The notes beneath the pieces are model-generated. The model ran no database searches, was not told the DNA's origin, and was given only the letters and a program-made list of their open reading frames with translations. A stretch of 64,000 bases of DNA, taken from positions 116,789-180,788 of the forward strand of contig NZ_VUMY01000002.1 of NCBI RefSeq assembly GCF_009695935.1, given 5' to 3'. The translations under genes and the position numbers were made by a program. The stretch is from Mobiluncus porci (GTDB lineage: Bacteria > Actinomycetota > Actinomycetes > Actinomycetales > Actinomycetaceae). Below, piece by piece: positions 24,925-32,940 of this stretch. The first letter of the stretch is position 1, and every line of letters starts with the position of its first letter.

Positions 24925-25974
24925 ATGATTTCAGACTGTTTTGAACCCTCCCGCTGGCGGGAAGTCGGGCTTGAAGGCTTGACGGATATCACCTACCACC
25001 GCGGTGTGCTGGAGGACGGGAGTCCCGCGCCAGTCGTGCGCGTGGCGTTCAACCGCCCCGAAGTCCGCAATGCCTTCCGGCCCCAAACCGTGGACCAGCT
25101 CTATCGCGCCCTAGATCACGCGCGGATGACCGCCTCGGTCGCGGCGGTGCTCCTGACCGGAAATGGGCCTGCCGAAGATGGCGGCTACGCTTTCTGTAGT
25201 GGCGGAGACCAGCGAGTTCGCGGCCGTGACGGCTATCAGTATCAGGTGACGGTGCCTAAGGGAGGAACTGACGGAGCCAACGGGGACGGGGATGTGCGGC
25301 GTAGTGAACGCAGTGAACGTAGCCGAAAAGACCCGTCACCAGTGACGGAGTCGGGGGATAGCTTAAAAACCGAGATGGCCCTTGCTGAATCCGAAGACCC
25401 CCGAGACGCGGCCGGAAGATACGGGCGACTCCACATTCTGGAAGTCCAGCGCCTCATCCGCGCCACCCCGAAGCCGGTGATAGCTCTCGTGAACGGCTGG
25501 GCCGCGGGCGGGGGACACTCTCTTGTCATGGTCTGCGACCTCGCGCTGGGCTCTCGCGAACACGCCCGTTTCAAGCAGGTTGACGCCAATGTGGGCTCTT
25601 TCGATGCGGGTTACGGTTCGGGGCTCCTCGCTCGCCAGGTCGGGGATAAGAAGGCTCGCGAAATCTTTTTCCTCGCCGAGACCTACACGGCTGAACAAGC
25701 CGAGAACTGGGGAGTCATCAACCGCGCAGTCGAGCACGCAGACCTGGAGAAAACCGGCTGGGATTGGGCGATGAAGATTGCTGGAAAGTCACCCCAGGCG
25801 ATTCGGATGTTGAAATATGCCTTTAATGCCCTCGACGACGGCCTGGTCGGGATGCAGATGTTTGCCGGAGAGGCGACCCGCCTCGCTTACGGGACGGATG
25901 AGGCGCGCGAGGGAAGGGACTCTTTCTTGGAGAAACGCCCGCCAGACTGGAGTGAATACCCTTATTATTTTTAG
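24925..25974 (+). CDS. menB: 1,4-Dihydroxy-2-naphthoyl-CoA synthase
   Basis: MenB closes the naphthoquinone ring of o-succinylbenzoyl-CoA. Crotonase-fold markers are FNRPEVRNAFRPQTVDQL, the oxyanion-hole block YAFCSGGDQ (about residues 88-96), VNGWAAGGGHSLVMVCDLAL (about residue 190), and the family-typical YGSGLLARQVGDKKAREIFF. The C-terminus EKRPPDWSEYPYYF is a clear MenB signature. At 349 residues it is some 50 longer than normal because of a polar insertion at about 110-165 (Gly, Asp, Arg, Ser, Glu) placed before the second half. The insertion contains CGGGGACGGGG-like repeat sequence. First gene of a plus-strand run to menC. Confidence 0.92.
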   Translation: MISDCFEPSRWREVGLEGLTDITYHRGVLEDGSPAPVVRVAFNRPEVRNAFRPQTVDQLYRALDHARMTASVAAVLLTGNGPAEDGGYAFCSGGDQRVRGRDGYQYQVTVPKGGTDGANGDGDVRRSERSERSRKDPSPVTESGDSLKTEMALAESEDPRDAAGRYGRLHILEVQRLIRATPKPVIALVNGWAAGGGHSLVMVCDLALGSREHARFKQVDANVGSFDAGYGSGLLARQVGDKKAREIFFLAETYTAEQAENWGVINRAVEHADLEKTGWDWAMKIAGKSPQAIRMLKYAFNALDDGLVGMQMFAGEATRLAYGTDEAREGRDSFLEKRPPDWSEYPYYF

Positions 25975-26002
25975 TAACCACTAGGTTAGAGAGGACATCG
26001 GC

Positions 26003-27067
26003 TTGGATTTCACGTTCCTAATTGCGACCCTGGTTGGCGTGGCTCTCACCGTGACCACTTACGCCACCCCGAAAGCCAAATTCCTCCGCGACGGCTTCGC
26101 CAAGGGCGATATGGGAGACCGGATTCTCTTGATAATGATTCCCGGCCTCACCCTCATGTGTCTCGGCATCACCCTGTTCGAAGCGACCGCCACCTACGCC
26201 ACCGGCATCTCCCCGTGGCGCGTGTGGGGGATTCCGCTGTCGGGTCTGCTGGTTCTTATCGGGATTGGCCTCGCTCTTTACGCCTTCTTCCCGGCGCCGG
26301 CTCCCCAGTGGCTCCAACCGAAATGGATGCAAGAAGAGCGCCTGGGTCAGGCGCTCCATTCCCTCAAACGCGTCGAAAAAGCCCAGGAGCGGCGCGATCG
26401 CGAGGTGGATCGGCGCGGATTCGAGTATTTCGACACCCAGATGATCGACGGAATCTCGCTCGCCTACCCTGCGACCTGGGTTTTGAATCTCGACCCGGGG
26501 GAGCCCAGTCGAGTTCCGGGTCTGAAGCTTCGCTCGCATTTTGCCGTCGATACCCCGCATGATTTCCGGCCGCGGGCGCGCTTCCTGCTGATGAGCGCCC
26601 CCTTGGTGAATCCCGCAGAAAGCGTGGCGTGGCTGCGGCGCCTCGCGGTGCCTTCCGGTTGGGAGGTCAACAAGGTCGGGTCGGCGACGTTTGCGGATGC
26701 GCCCGCTATCTGGGCAGATACGCGTCTCGCGGGCGGGAAGGGCGCTCAGCAGCGCTGGGCGGTCGCGCGCGGGGACACGCTGTGGGTGGCAGCGTTCCAG
26801 GTCGCGGCCGCGGATTTCGGGCCGCTGGCGGACGTCGGGGAGAAGATTGTGGCCTCGATGACGCTGCCGAATTCGGGGGCGGGTTCGGCAAGGGTGAACG
26901 GGTTTGATGGAGCGGGTTCAAAAAGGGCCAGCGAGTTTGCTGAAGCGGAGTCAACAAATGCCAGCCGCCTTGTTGACAATACCGAGAAGGGAAACGACCT
27001 GACTGAAGCCGAAAACGTGGGCTCCCCCGACTCGGAGAACCCCGCCGACGAGGCGAGACATGCCTGA
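26003..27067 (+). CDS. Membrane protein of unknown function between menB and menC
   Basis: The 354-residue product starts at a TTG with AGAGAGGA about 9 bases ahead. It has three hydrophobic segments (about residues 3-20, 42-62 and 75-95), a basic helical linker ([19 protein letters not shown]) and a globular domain of about 150 residues from [20 protein letters not shown] on, containing the pattern of a lipoprotein-like surface fold ([13 protein letters not shown]). The last 65 residues are low-complexity Ser/Ala/Glu/Asn. I recognise no family. It starts 28 bases after menB and overlaps menC by 8 bases, so it is part of the operon. Confidence 0.7.
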   Translation: MDFTFLIATLVGVALTVTTYATPKAKFLRDGFAKGDMGDRILLIMIPGLTLMCLGITLFEATATYATGISPWRVWGIPLSGLLVLIGIGLALYAFFPAPAPQWLQPKWMQEERLGQALHSLKRVEKAQERRDREVDRRGFEYFDTQMIDGISLAYPATWVLNLDPGEPSRVPGLKLRSHFAVDTPHDFRPRARFLLMSAPLVNPAESVAWLRRLAVPSGWEVNKVGSATFADAPAIWADTRLAGGKGAQQRWAVARGDTLWVAAFQVAAADFGPLADVGEKIVASMTLPNSGAGSARVNGFDGAGSKRASEFAEAESTNASRLVDNTEKGNDLTEAENVGSPDSENPADEARHA

Positions 27068-28376
27068 AAACGCTATGCCGGAAAATGCCATACCGGAAAA
27101 TTGCGCGCGGCTCGGTCGGCTAGAGCCAACAGGTCTCGGCGCAAAATGGCTTGCGGACGCGGGAATTACCGCTGCCTACGTCTATGAAATCCCGATGACC
27201 ACGCAGTTTCGGGGGATAACTTCCCGTGACGGGCTCATCTTGCAAGGCGCGGCGGGCCTCGCGGAGGCTGCGCCGTTTTGGAACTATCCCCCCGATGTGG
27301 CGCTACGCTGGTTTGAGGGTGCGTTTGCGGTGGCCACCAAGGGACTGCCAGCCGCTCCGGCGCCGACGCCGCTAAATGTGACCGTGCCGATTGTGGAGCC
27401 CGCGACCGCGGTGCGGCTGGTGGAGACATCGGGGTGTCTGACCGCGAAAGTCAAGGTCGCAGACCCGCGTGCGAGCCTGGAAGAGGACGTGGCGCGTTTG
27501 CGAGCGGTGCGGGACGCGCTCGGGGCAAGCGGGAAAATTCGCGTGGACGCGAATGCAGCCTGGACTAACTCTGAGGCTCGTGAGGCTTTGCCGCGGTTGG
27601 TGGAGGCCGCGGGCGGTCTTGAATACGCCGAGCAGCCCTGTCGAAAATTGGCGGATTTGGCGGCTTTGCAAGAGTTGGGCGTGGCTCCGATTGCTGCCGA
27701 TGAGTCAATCCGCCTAGCCGCCTCCCCCGAGCGCGCCTTACGGGAGGTAATGGCAGCAGGCCTGGCGGCGGCCGTAGTGAAGGCGATGCCCCTGGGTGGC
27801 CCAACCCGCGTCCGCAACCTCATCTCCGAATCGCTAGCCTCCTCACCTGCGGATTTACCAACGGGGACGGGCCAAAATGGTAAATCCGCTCCACCGGCCA
27901 GCAACTTGCAAACTCCCGCCAACAATCAGCGAAATCCCATCAACAACTTGCAAAATCCCGTCAGTAATCAACAGAATCCCGCCAACAACTTGCCAAACAA
28001 CACCGTCAACCGTCTTCCCCCGAGCGCCGCCGAGAACCGCGGGCCACTCATAGTGGTGTCCTCCGCGCTGGACTCCGGTGTTGGCTTGCTGGCCGGCATG
28101 TCTCTCGCAGCGTCGCTCCAGGTGGAGGCCGCTTGCGGACTCGGGACCGGACGGCTTATGCGCGGCGGAATTCTCGTTGAAGAACCGCGAATTGAGGACG
28201 GTCAATTACTTCCTCCCACAAAGGTCGAACTGAATCTGGATTTGCCGGCTCCTTCCCCGGAACAGGTGCAGAGGTGGCGGTCACGCGTGGAAGAAATCGC
28301 TAAAATTTTCCCAATGGCACTAGGATTAAACCGTAAAGTGTGTCGTCCGCAAAGGGCTGGCGGCGTCGGAGACTAA
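27060..28376 (+). CDS. menC: o-Succinylbenzoate synthase
   Basis: MenC is an enolase-superfamily dehydratase. The catalytic and metal residues appear in order: Lys130 and Lys132 ([10 protein letters not shown]), Asp163 (RVDANAAW), Glu191 (YAEQPC), Asp214 (AADESI) and Lys241 (VVKAMPLGG). Between this Lys and the last strand ([19 protein letters not shown]) lies an insertion of about 60 residues with four seven-residue units (NPINNLQ type). Its DNA starts with a single palindrome arm at 27856-27882. The N-terminus is a MPENA repeat, so the start could also be the ATG at 27075. It overlaps the upstream gene by 8 bases. Confidence 0.9.
   Translation: MPENAMPENAIPENCARLGRLEPTGLGAKWLADAGITAAYVYEIPMTTQFRGITSRDGLILQGAAGLAEAAPFWNYPPDVALRWFEGAFAVATKGLPAAPAPTPLNVTVPIVEPATAVRLVETSGCLTAKVKVADPRASLEEDVARLRAVRDALGASGKIRVDANAAWTNSEAREALPRLVEAAGGLEYAEQPCRKLADLAALQELGVAPIAADESIRLAASPERALREVMAAGLAAAVVKAMPLGGPTRVRNLISESLASSPADLPTGTGQNGKSAPPASNLQTPANNQRNPINNLQNPVSNQQNPANNLPNNTVNRLPPSAAENRGPLIVVSSALDSGVGLLAGMSLAASLQVEAACGLGTGRLMRGGILVEEPRIEDGQLLPPTKVELNLDLPAPSPEQVQRWRSRVEEIAKIFPMALGLNRKVCRPQRAGGVGD
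27856..27882. repeat. Palindrome-family arm inside menC
   Basis: It begins TACCAACGGGGACGGGCCA and continues AAATGGTA, so it matches 27-base arms at 63433-63459 and 17961-17987. It is in frame within menC and opens the inserted low-complexity segment. Confidence 0.6.
27912..27995 (+). repeat. Four 21-base units in menC (NPxNNxx repeats)
   Basis: The units encode [21 protein letters not shown] and NPANNLP. They form the core of the insertion and make copy-number change by slippage possible. Confidence 0.6.
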
Positions 28377-28392
28377 AAACCGAGAGGGCGCC

Positions 28393-29346
28393 ATGGAGAT
28401 TCTTACTGGTGAAGGCCAACTTTCTCGAGGCGAGAAGTTGGCTTGGGCGGGAGCCACCGACATCGGGCTGCGTCGCAAAGACAACCAAGACTCCTTCCTC
28501 GCTAGCCTCCCCTTCTTCCTTGTCGCCGACGGGATGGGCGGTCATGCCGGAGGAAAACAAGCCTCGGAAACCCTGTTGGGAGCGTTGCGCCCTTTTGAGG
28601 GTCGGAAGCTTGGAGTGGAAAAGGTTCACCGCCTCTTGGATACTGCCTGTCAGGAAGTGATGAACTTGGCAGAAGCCAATCTGGACTATTCTATTTCTCC
28701 GCCGGGGACGACCCTGACCGGACTGGTCTTCTTGAACGCCACTATTGATGACTCTGTTGATGCCGCTAAGACCACGGTTGAGACCACGGTTGATGTCGAA
28801 AGCGCGCCTCCGCCGCCACCCCAGGCTCCGCAGCCTCCGGTTGCTGAGACTTCGCCTGAAGAACCGAGTTTGCTCGTGGTGAATGTCGGAGATTCCCGGA
28901 CTTACGAACTCGCGGACGGGCTGCTGCGCCAGATTACCCGCGACCATTCCCAGGTGGCCCAAATGCTGGAAGCCGGCCTGATTACCTCCGAAATGGCGCG
29001 GATAATGCCGAACCGTTCGGTAATCACCCGCGCAGTCGGTGCGGGGCAACTGGAGCTTCCCGAAATCGATTCTTGGACTCTTCCGGTGTCCGGTATGCCA
29101 GGTTCGCGGCGATACCTGATTTGTTCAGATGGGCTGCACTCCCTGGTTGACGAGGGGGAGATCGGGAGGTTGCTCGTGGCGGCTTCCCGCCCGGAAGATG
29201 CGGTAAAATCGCTGGTAGAAGCGGCGTTAGCGGCGGGTGGTTTCGATAATGTGACGGTTTTGGTGCTGGACGTTGTTTCAGCAAGCGGCTCGGTAACTGG
29301 TTCGGCAACCGATTCAGCAAGCGACTCGGGAAGTAAGGAATTATGA
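28393..29346 (+). CDS. PP2C-family Ser/Thr protein phosphatase
   Basis: The 317-residue enzyme would remove phosphate from Ser/Thr with two metals. The PP2C motifs are all visible: TDIGLRRKDNQDSF, VADGMGGHAGG (about residue 50), SLLVVNVGDSRTYEL, ITRDHSQV, ICSDGLHSLVD and GGFDNVTVLVLDV. A Pro/Glu-rich insertion lies at about 130-155. No membrane segment follows, unlike PstP. The ATG has GAGAGGG upstream. It overlaps the FHA gene by ATGA. No Ser/Thr kinase gene is in the window, so the substrate kinase must be elsewhere. It is set between menC and menD. Confidence 0.9.
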   Translation: MEILTGEGQLSRGEKLAWAGATDIGLRRKDNQDSFLASLPFFLVADGMGGHAGGKQASETLLGALRPFEGRKLGVEKVHRLLDTACQEVMNLAEANLDYSISPPGTTLTGLVFLNATIDDSVDAAKTTVETTVDVESAPPPPPQAPQPPVAETSPEEPSLLVVNVGDSRTYELADGLLRQITRDHSQVAQMLEAGLITSEMARIMPNRSVITRAVGAGQLELPEIDSWTLPVSGMPGSRRYLICSDGLHSLVDEGEIGRLLVAASRPEDAVKSLVEAALAAGGFDNVTVLVLDVVSASGSVTGSATDSASDSGSKEL

Positions 29347-29807
29347 AACACGTTGAAACCGGTGATACTCCGCGCTTCGAGGTGCGAATCTGTGAACTGG
29401 GACATCACAACCCGCCGGATTTCCCGCGGTGCCGCGTTTGCGGCGGGCCCCTTGATGAACCCGTCCTCGTCCCCAACCCGAAACTCGGCTGGGTGCGCTC
29501 CAGCGACGGCCAGACGCGCCCGCTGGAGGGGGACATTGTGGTGGGGCGCGCTCCCGAAACCGGCGGAGTCGCGGGGGTGACCGCGCTGGAAACTCCGCCG
29601 GCGATTTTGGCGATTTCCCGCCAGCATTTGCGGATTCATCAAGAGGGATGGGAAATCAGCGTGAGCGATTTGGGTTCGGAAAACGGCACCCTCCTCCACC
29701 GCGAGAATGGCCAGATTATCGAGCTTAAATCGGGGGAGCCCTACAACGTCCAGCCGGGAGACATTCTCGAACTCGACCAGGACTATTCCTTGAGATTCGA
29801 GGCTTAA
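29343..29807 (+). CDS. Zinc-ribbon plus FHA-domain protein
   Basis: The 154-residue protein combines an N-terminal zinc-ribbon-like segment (CELGHHNPPDFPRCRVCGG, residues about 17-35) with a C-terminal FHA domain that would bind phosphothreonine. FHA markers are VVGRAPE, ISRQHLRI, and VSDLGSENGTLL. The start overlaps the phosphatase stop (ATGA), so the two are translationally coupled and probably work on the same phosphoprotein. It is followed 7 bases later by menD. Whether it regulates menaquinone synthesis or is only carried along cannot be told. Confidence 0.85.
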   Translation: MKHVETGDTPRFEVRICELGHHNPPDFPRCRVCGGPLDEPVLVPNPKLGWVRSSDGQTRPLEGDIVVGRAPETGGVAGVTALETPPAILAISRQHLRIHQEGWEISVSDLGSENGTLLHRENGQIIELKSGEPYNVQPGDILELDQDYSLRFEA

Positions 29808-29814
29808 TCCGAAG

Positions 29815-31710
29815 ATGTGTTCAGATAATCCCCCGTTGCCAGGCTCGATGGCGCGCGCGCGGGAACTGGTAGAGATTCTGGTCAGCAAGGGCGTGCGGAA
29901 CTGGTACTATGCCCCGGGCTCGCGGGATGCGCCCCTGGGGTATGCGCTGGCTGGACTCGCCGAGACTCGGGCCATCGACCTGGTAGTGCGCATTGATGAA
30001 CGCGACGCGGCTTTTATGGCTCTCGGGGCCGCCCGCGTGGGGAAACTCGCCGCCGTCGTCATGACCTCGGGGACTGCGGTCGGCAATGTGCTGCCTGCGG
30101 TGATGGAGGCGTATCACGCGCAGTTGCCGCTCCTGATTGTGAGCGCGGATCGTCCGGCTTCGCTGCGGGGAACGGGTGCGAACCAGACGACCTGGCAGCC
30201 CGGAATGTTCAGGAATTTTGTTGGCTTCGAAGCCGATCTTCAGCCCGAAGACGGGCTCGCAGCTTTGCGGGAGGCGGCGCTTCGGGCGGTGGAGGTTTCA
30301 TTAAACGGCTCGCGCGAAAATGCGACGAATCTCGGGATGGCTCTTGCTGAATTTTCTCCGAATCAACCCGATTTGAATCGGCCCTTGCGGAACACCCCGA
30401 CAGACCCTGGCCGGAGTTTGTCGAGCACACCCTTGCATAACGCTCCCACCAACCCCGCCGTGCAGTTTGCTTCCGCGACTCCCCCCAGCTCGCCAGACCC
30501 GCTCTGCGCCGATGCTCCCACCATTCCGCCACACGAATTCCCTGGTCCGGTTCACTTGAATGTGAGTTTTGTCGAGCCGCTCGTGCCCGCGGAGGTGGAG
30601 GCGGCTTTCGCGGCCAAACATCCGGCGCCCGCGCCTGCGTCCGTGCCTGTGCCCGTGCCTGCGTCCGAGCCTGTGTCCGCGCCCGATGCCGTTGCGGGAC
30701 CTGGCTTTACCGGCAGTGTCATTATTGTCGGCGACAACCAGGGCGGCCCCGACTGGCGGGCGGGGGAACGCGATCTCTGGGAGCTGGCAACAAGTTGTCA
30801 TCTTCCGGTTTTGGCCGAGCCGACCGCGGGGAGGTGGCGCCACCATCCCAACGCGGTGCGCGCGGCGAGCAGGATTGTGGGGGAAACCGCGCTGGGCTCA
30901 GGCGTGACGAGTGGCGCAGTCATCGGACGGGCGACGCTGACTCGCCCGATTGCCCGCTTGTTGAAACGTCTCAAGGGCATGAACTCGCTCGTGAAGATGA
31001 GTGAGTTGGCGCAGGGGAGCTTCGCTTCGCAACTTACGGAAAATTCGCGAAAGTGGCTTGAAAACTGGCGGGAGGAAGGTGAACGGCTCGCCGCGGAGCT
31101 CACGCGCGAGTGGGGGATTCATCAAGCGGCTTGCGCCATTTGGGAGGCGGAGCAGGACATTGATTTGTTCCTCGGAGCCTCCCTGACGATTCGGGCTTTC
31201 GACGCGGTGGCGGGGACTTCTGGCGTTTTGCCGTCGGAGCGGGGAAACCCCGCTGACTCGGACAGAGTCCCGGACTTGAAAAGAATCCACGAGCCCAGAC
31301 TTTCACGCCGAGTTTTCACGAACCGCGGGTTGGCCGGGATTGACGGGACTATCGCGAGCGCCTGGGGAGTGGCTTTGGCGAGCGGGAGGGCAGTGCGGGC
31401 CGTCATGGGTGACGTGACTTTCTTCCACGATCTCGGGGCGCTCAGTTACGGCAGCCTCGAGACCACCCCAAATCTCCAGGTCATCGTGCTGGACAACGGC
31501 GGGGGAGAGATTTTTGCCGGTTTGGAACATGGCCAAGCTGCCCCGCCGGTGCGCGAGCGTATGTTCTTGACCCCGCAGCGCCCCGATCCGGCTGCTTTGG
31601 CTGCGGCCGCGGGCTGGGTGGTGGAAACCGTGCGCAACCTGGGAGACCTCCGCGCGGCGTTGGCGCGACCGGTCAACGGCCTCTCGCTCTTGCGCGTGGT
31701 TTTGCCCTAG
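29815..31710 (+). CDS. menD: 2-Succinyl-5-enolpyruvyl-6-hydroxy-3-cyclohexene-1-carboxylate synthase
   Basis: MenD is a thiamine-diphosphate enzyme that joins 2-oxoglutarate to isochorismate. Family blocks are YYAPGSRDAPLGYALAG, the catalytic Glu in VVRIDERDAAFMALGAAR, VVMTSGTAVGNVLPAVMEAY, LLIVSADRPASLRGTGANQT, then NRGLAGIDGTIASAWGVAL and the ThDP-binding VMGDVTFFHDLGAL, with IVLDNGGGEIF. At 631 residues it is about 80 longer than usual. The extra sequence is Pro/Asn/Thr/Ser-rich (about 180-235) and a Pro/Val-rich stretch (PAPASVPVPVPASEPVSAP). It starts 7 bases after the FHA gene. Confidence 0.92.
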   Translation: MCSDNPPLPGSMARARELVEILVSKGVRNWYYAPGSRDAPLGYALAGLAETRAIDLVVRIDERDAAFMALGAARVGKLAAVVMTSGTAVGNVLPAVMEAYHAQLPLLIVSADRPASLRGTGANQTTWQPGMFRNFVGFEADLQPEDGLAALREAALRAVEVSLNGSRENATNLGMALAEFSPNQPDLNRPLRNTPTDPGRSLSSTPLHNAPTNPAVQFASATPPSSPDPLCADAPTIPPHEFPGPVHLNVSFVEPLVPAEVEAAFAAKHPAPAPASVPVPVPASEPVSAPDAVAGPGFTGSVIIVGDNQGGPDWRAGERDLWELATSCHLPVLAEPTAGRWRHHPNAVRAASRIVGETALGSGVTSGAVIGRATLTRPIARLLKRLKGMNSLVKMSELAQGSFASQLTENSRKWLENWREEGERLAAELTREWGIHQAACAIWEAEQDIDLFLGASLTIRAFDAVAGTSGVLPSERGNPADSDRVPDLKRIHEPRLSRRVFTNRGLAGIDGTIASAWGVALASGRAVRAVMGDVTFFHDLGALSYGSLETTPNLQVIVLDNGGGEIFAGLEHGQAAPPVRERMFLTPQRPDPAALAAAAGWVVETVRNLGDLRAALARPVNGLSLLRVVLP

Positions 31711-31923
31711 CTGCGCGGTAAGTGTGCCTGACCTATTTGGTTCGTAGTATCTTTTCTGACTCGCGTCCGTGACTGGTGCCTGATGTGGGCTGATTGGGGC
31801 AAAAGCGGAACTTCTTCTATTGGTTTTCCCTGGCAACTGGCGCGGGGGTCTATTCGGGGTCTCGCCTCGGCGCGTTTTTAGGAATCCTTGGTAAAATGAG
31901 ACCAGCGTGAGCGAGGGGGAATC
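31711..31923. promoter_or_regulatory. Intergenic region with toxin-antitoxin promoter
   Basis: The 213-base gap ends with GAGCGAGGGGGAATC before the antitoxin ATG, a strong ribosome site (GAGGGGGA). TAAAAT-like sequence at about 31890-31897 may be the -10. No strong terminator for menD is visible. Confidence 0.4.
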
Positions 31924-32130
31924 ATGAGTACAGAACTTAAGCCGAATCTGGACGCATTGCTTGACATGGAGTTGGAGAACCCGCCGGTGCCGGATGTGTC
32001 GAAGCTGAGCCCCGCGGAGCTTCGCGCCGAGCTTCAGAAAGGCCGCGATGACTTTGCTGCGGGGCGTTATTCCACTTGGGAAGAATTTGTGAAGGAACTT
32101 GATGATGAGCGCCGGAGTCGTCGCGCATGA
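31924..32130 (+). CDS. Antitoxin of a ParE-type pair
   Basis: The 68-residue acidic-then-basic protein, starting MSTELKPNLDALLDMELE, has the size of an antitoxin. The second half (ELRAELQKGRDDFAAGRYSTWEEFVKELDDER) resembles the toxin-wrapping part of ParD/RelB-like antitoxins. It has a strong ribosome site, GAGGGGGA. It overlaps the toxin start by ATGA, the standard order of antitoxin first. It would bind the toxin and repress the shared promoter. The DNA-binding class is not clear from sequence. Confidence 0.7.
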   Translation: MSTELKPNLDALLDMELENPPVPDVSKLSPAELRAELQKGRDDFAAGRYSTWEEFVKELDDERRSRRA

Positions 32131-32447
32131 GCTACCGGCTGCTGGTGTCCGTTTTGGCAAAAGCGGATATTCGCGGAATTCGGGATTATTTCATCAATCA
32201 ATTGTTCAATCCGGATGCCGCTGATGACTTGATTGACAAAATCAAGTGGAAAGTTAGCTTCCTTGTAGACACTCCGCGGATGCATCAGGAGTGTAACGGT
32301 GATGACGGTGAACCGCTGGACTTGCGTTGTTTTGCGGTGGCTAACTATGTGGTTTTCTACGCTGTGCGTGACGTTGATTCGACCGTGGAAATCCAGCGTG
32401 TTTTGTATCGTGGTCGTGCGGTGCGTCGGGGTTTGTTTAATCGTTAA
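32127..32447 (+). CDS. ParE/RelE-superfamily toxin
   Basis: The 106-residue basic protein fits the RelE/ParE fold: LLVSVLAKADIRGIRDYF, then a central helix, and the C-terminal CFAVANYVVFYAVRDVDST, VEIQRVLYRGRAV. The VVFYAV and IQRVLYRGR strands are characteristic of ParE-type toxins. The target (gyrase or ribosome-bound mRNA) cannot be decided by eye. It starts inside the antitoxin stop codon. The module is inserted between menD and htrA and breaks the men cluster. Confidence 0.75.
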   Translation: MSYRLLVSVLAKADIRGIRDYFINQLFNPDAADDLIDKIKWKVSFLVDTPRMHQECNGDDGEPLDLRCFAVANYVVFYAVRDVDSTVEIQRVLYRGRAVRRGLFNR

Positions 32448-32476
32448 TTGTTCTTGTTTTCAACGTTTTGCGCGGC

Positions 32477-32746
32477 CTAGCTGTTCGCTGTGGGTGAAAA
32501 CCCTGCGGGGGGCGTAATGTCAGCGGCCTTGACGCCCTCAGCGCAAAGGCGCGCCACCAGGGACATCTGGGTTTCCCGCGCCTTTGCTGTAATGGCCGCA
32601 GTTTCCTCGCGCTCACGGTTGGCCGCGTTGACCTCCTCGCCGACCGCGCCGGAAATATACCCGGAGGTAGTTATGTAACTCAGGAAATTTTGGGCATGAG
32701 TGGCAATAGTGGCAGCAATCGCCAAAATTTCCTGAGTTACAGACAA
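32477..32746 (-). CDS. Possible small protein, 89 residues
   Basis: This minus-strand frame starts at TTG 32746 (MSVTQEILAIAATIATHAQN). The product would be an all-helical, Ala/Glu/Thr-rich protein with no membrane segment. Against it: the TTG has no clear ribosome site, and a perfect 19-base inverted repeat covers the codons for residues 3-24. I list it as doubtful. Confidence 0.3.
   Translation of the reverse strand: MSVTQEILAIAATIATHAQNFLSYITTSGYISGAVGEEVNAANREREETAAITAKARETQMSLVARLCAEGVKAADITPPAGFSPTANS
32675..32740. repeat. Perfect 19-base inverted repeat
   Basis: The arms are GTAACTCAGGAAATTTTGG (32675-32693) and its exact complement (32722-32740), with a 28-base loop. It is not followed by a T-run. 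It lies between the toxin gene and htrA. Confidence 0.65.
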
Positions 32747-32940
32747 GACAGCGACTATCGCGGTTAGTGGTGTCTCCTAGAACCACACAGGTCTTGAAGG
32801 TTTGGAGCCCCTAAATCCGTGCCTCGCGGTTCGGTCCCGAAAATCCTCCCTTGGAATGAGTTTTGAAATTCCGTAGCACGACAGAGATTGGATAGGTTAA
32901 AACTGTTTCCGGGCTTCGGCCCGCGATTGATAAAGGAGTT
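32747..32940. promoter_or_regulatory. Upstream region of htrA
   Basis: The 194-base gap ends with a strong AAAGGAG (about 32931-32937) just before the ATG. A TAGGTT hexamer lies at about 32894-32899, followed by a GC hairpin (GGGCTTCGGCCC). No reading frame is seen. Confidence 0.45.

Noticed and set aside
25264..25350. Palindrome-family copy inside menB
   Set aside because: There is a CAACGGGGACGGGG stretch and a distant CCCGTCACCAGT, but the similarity is too patchy to call a family member.
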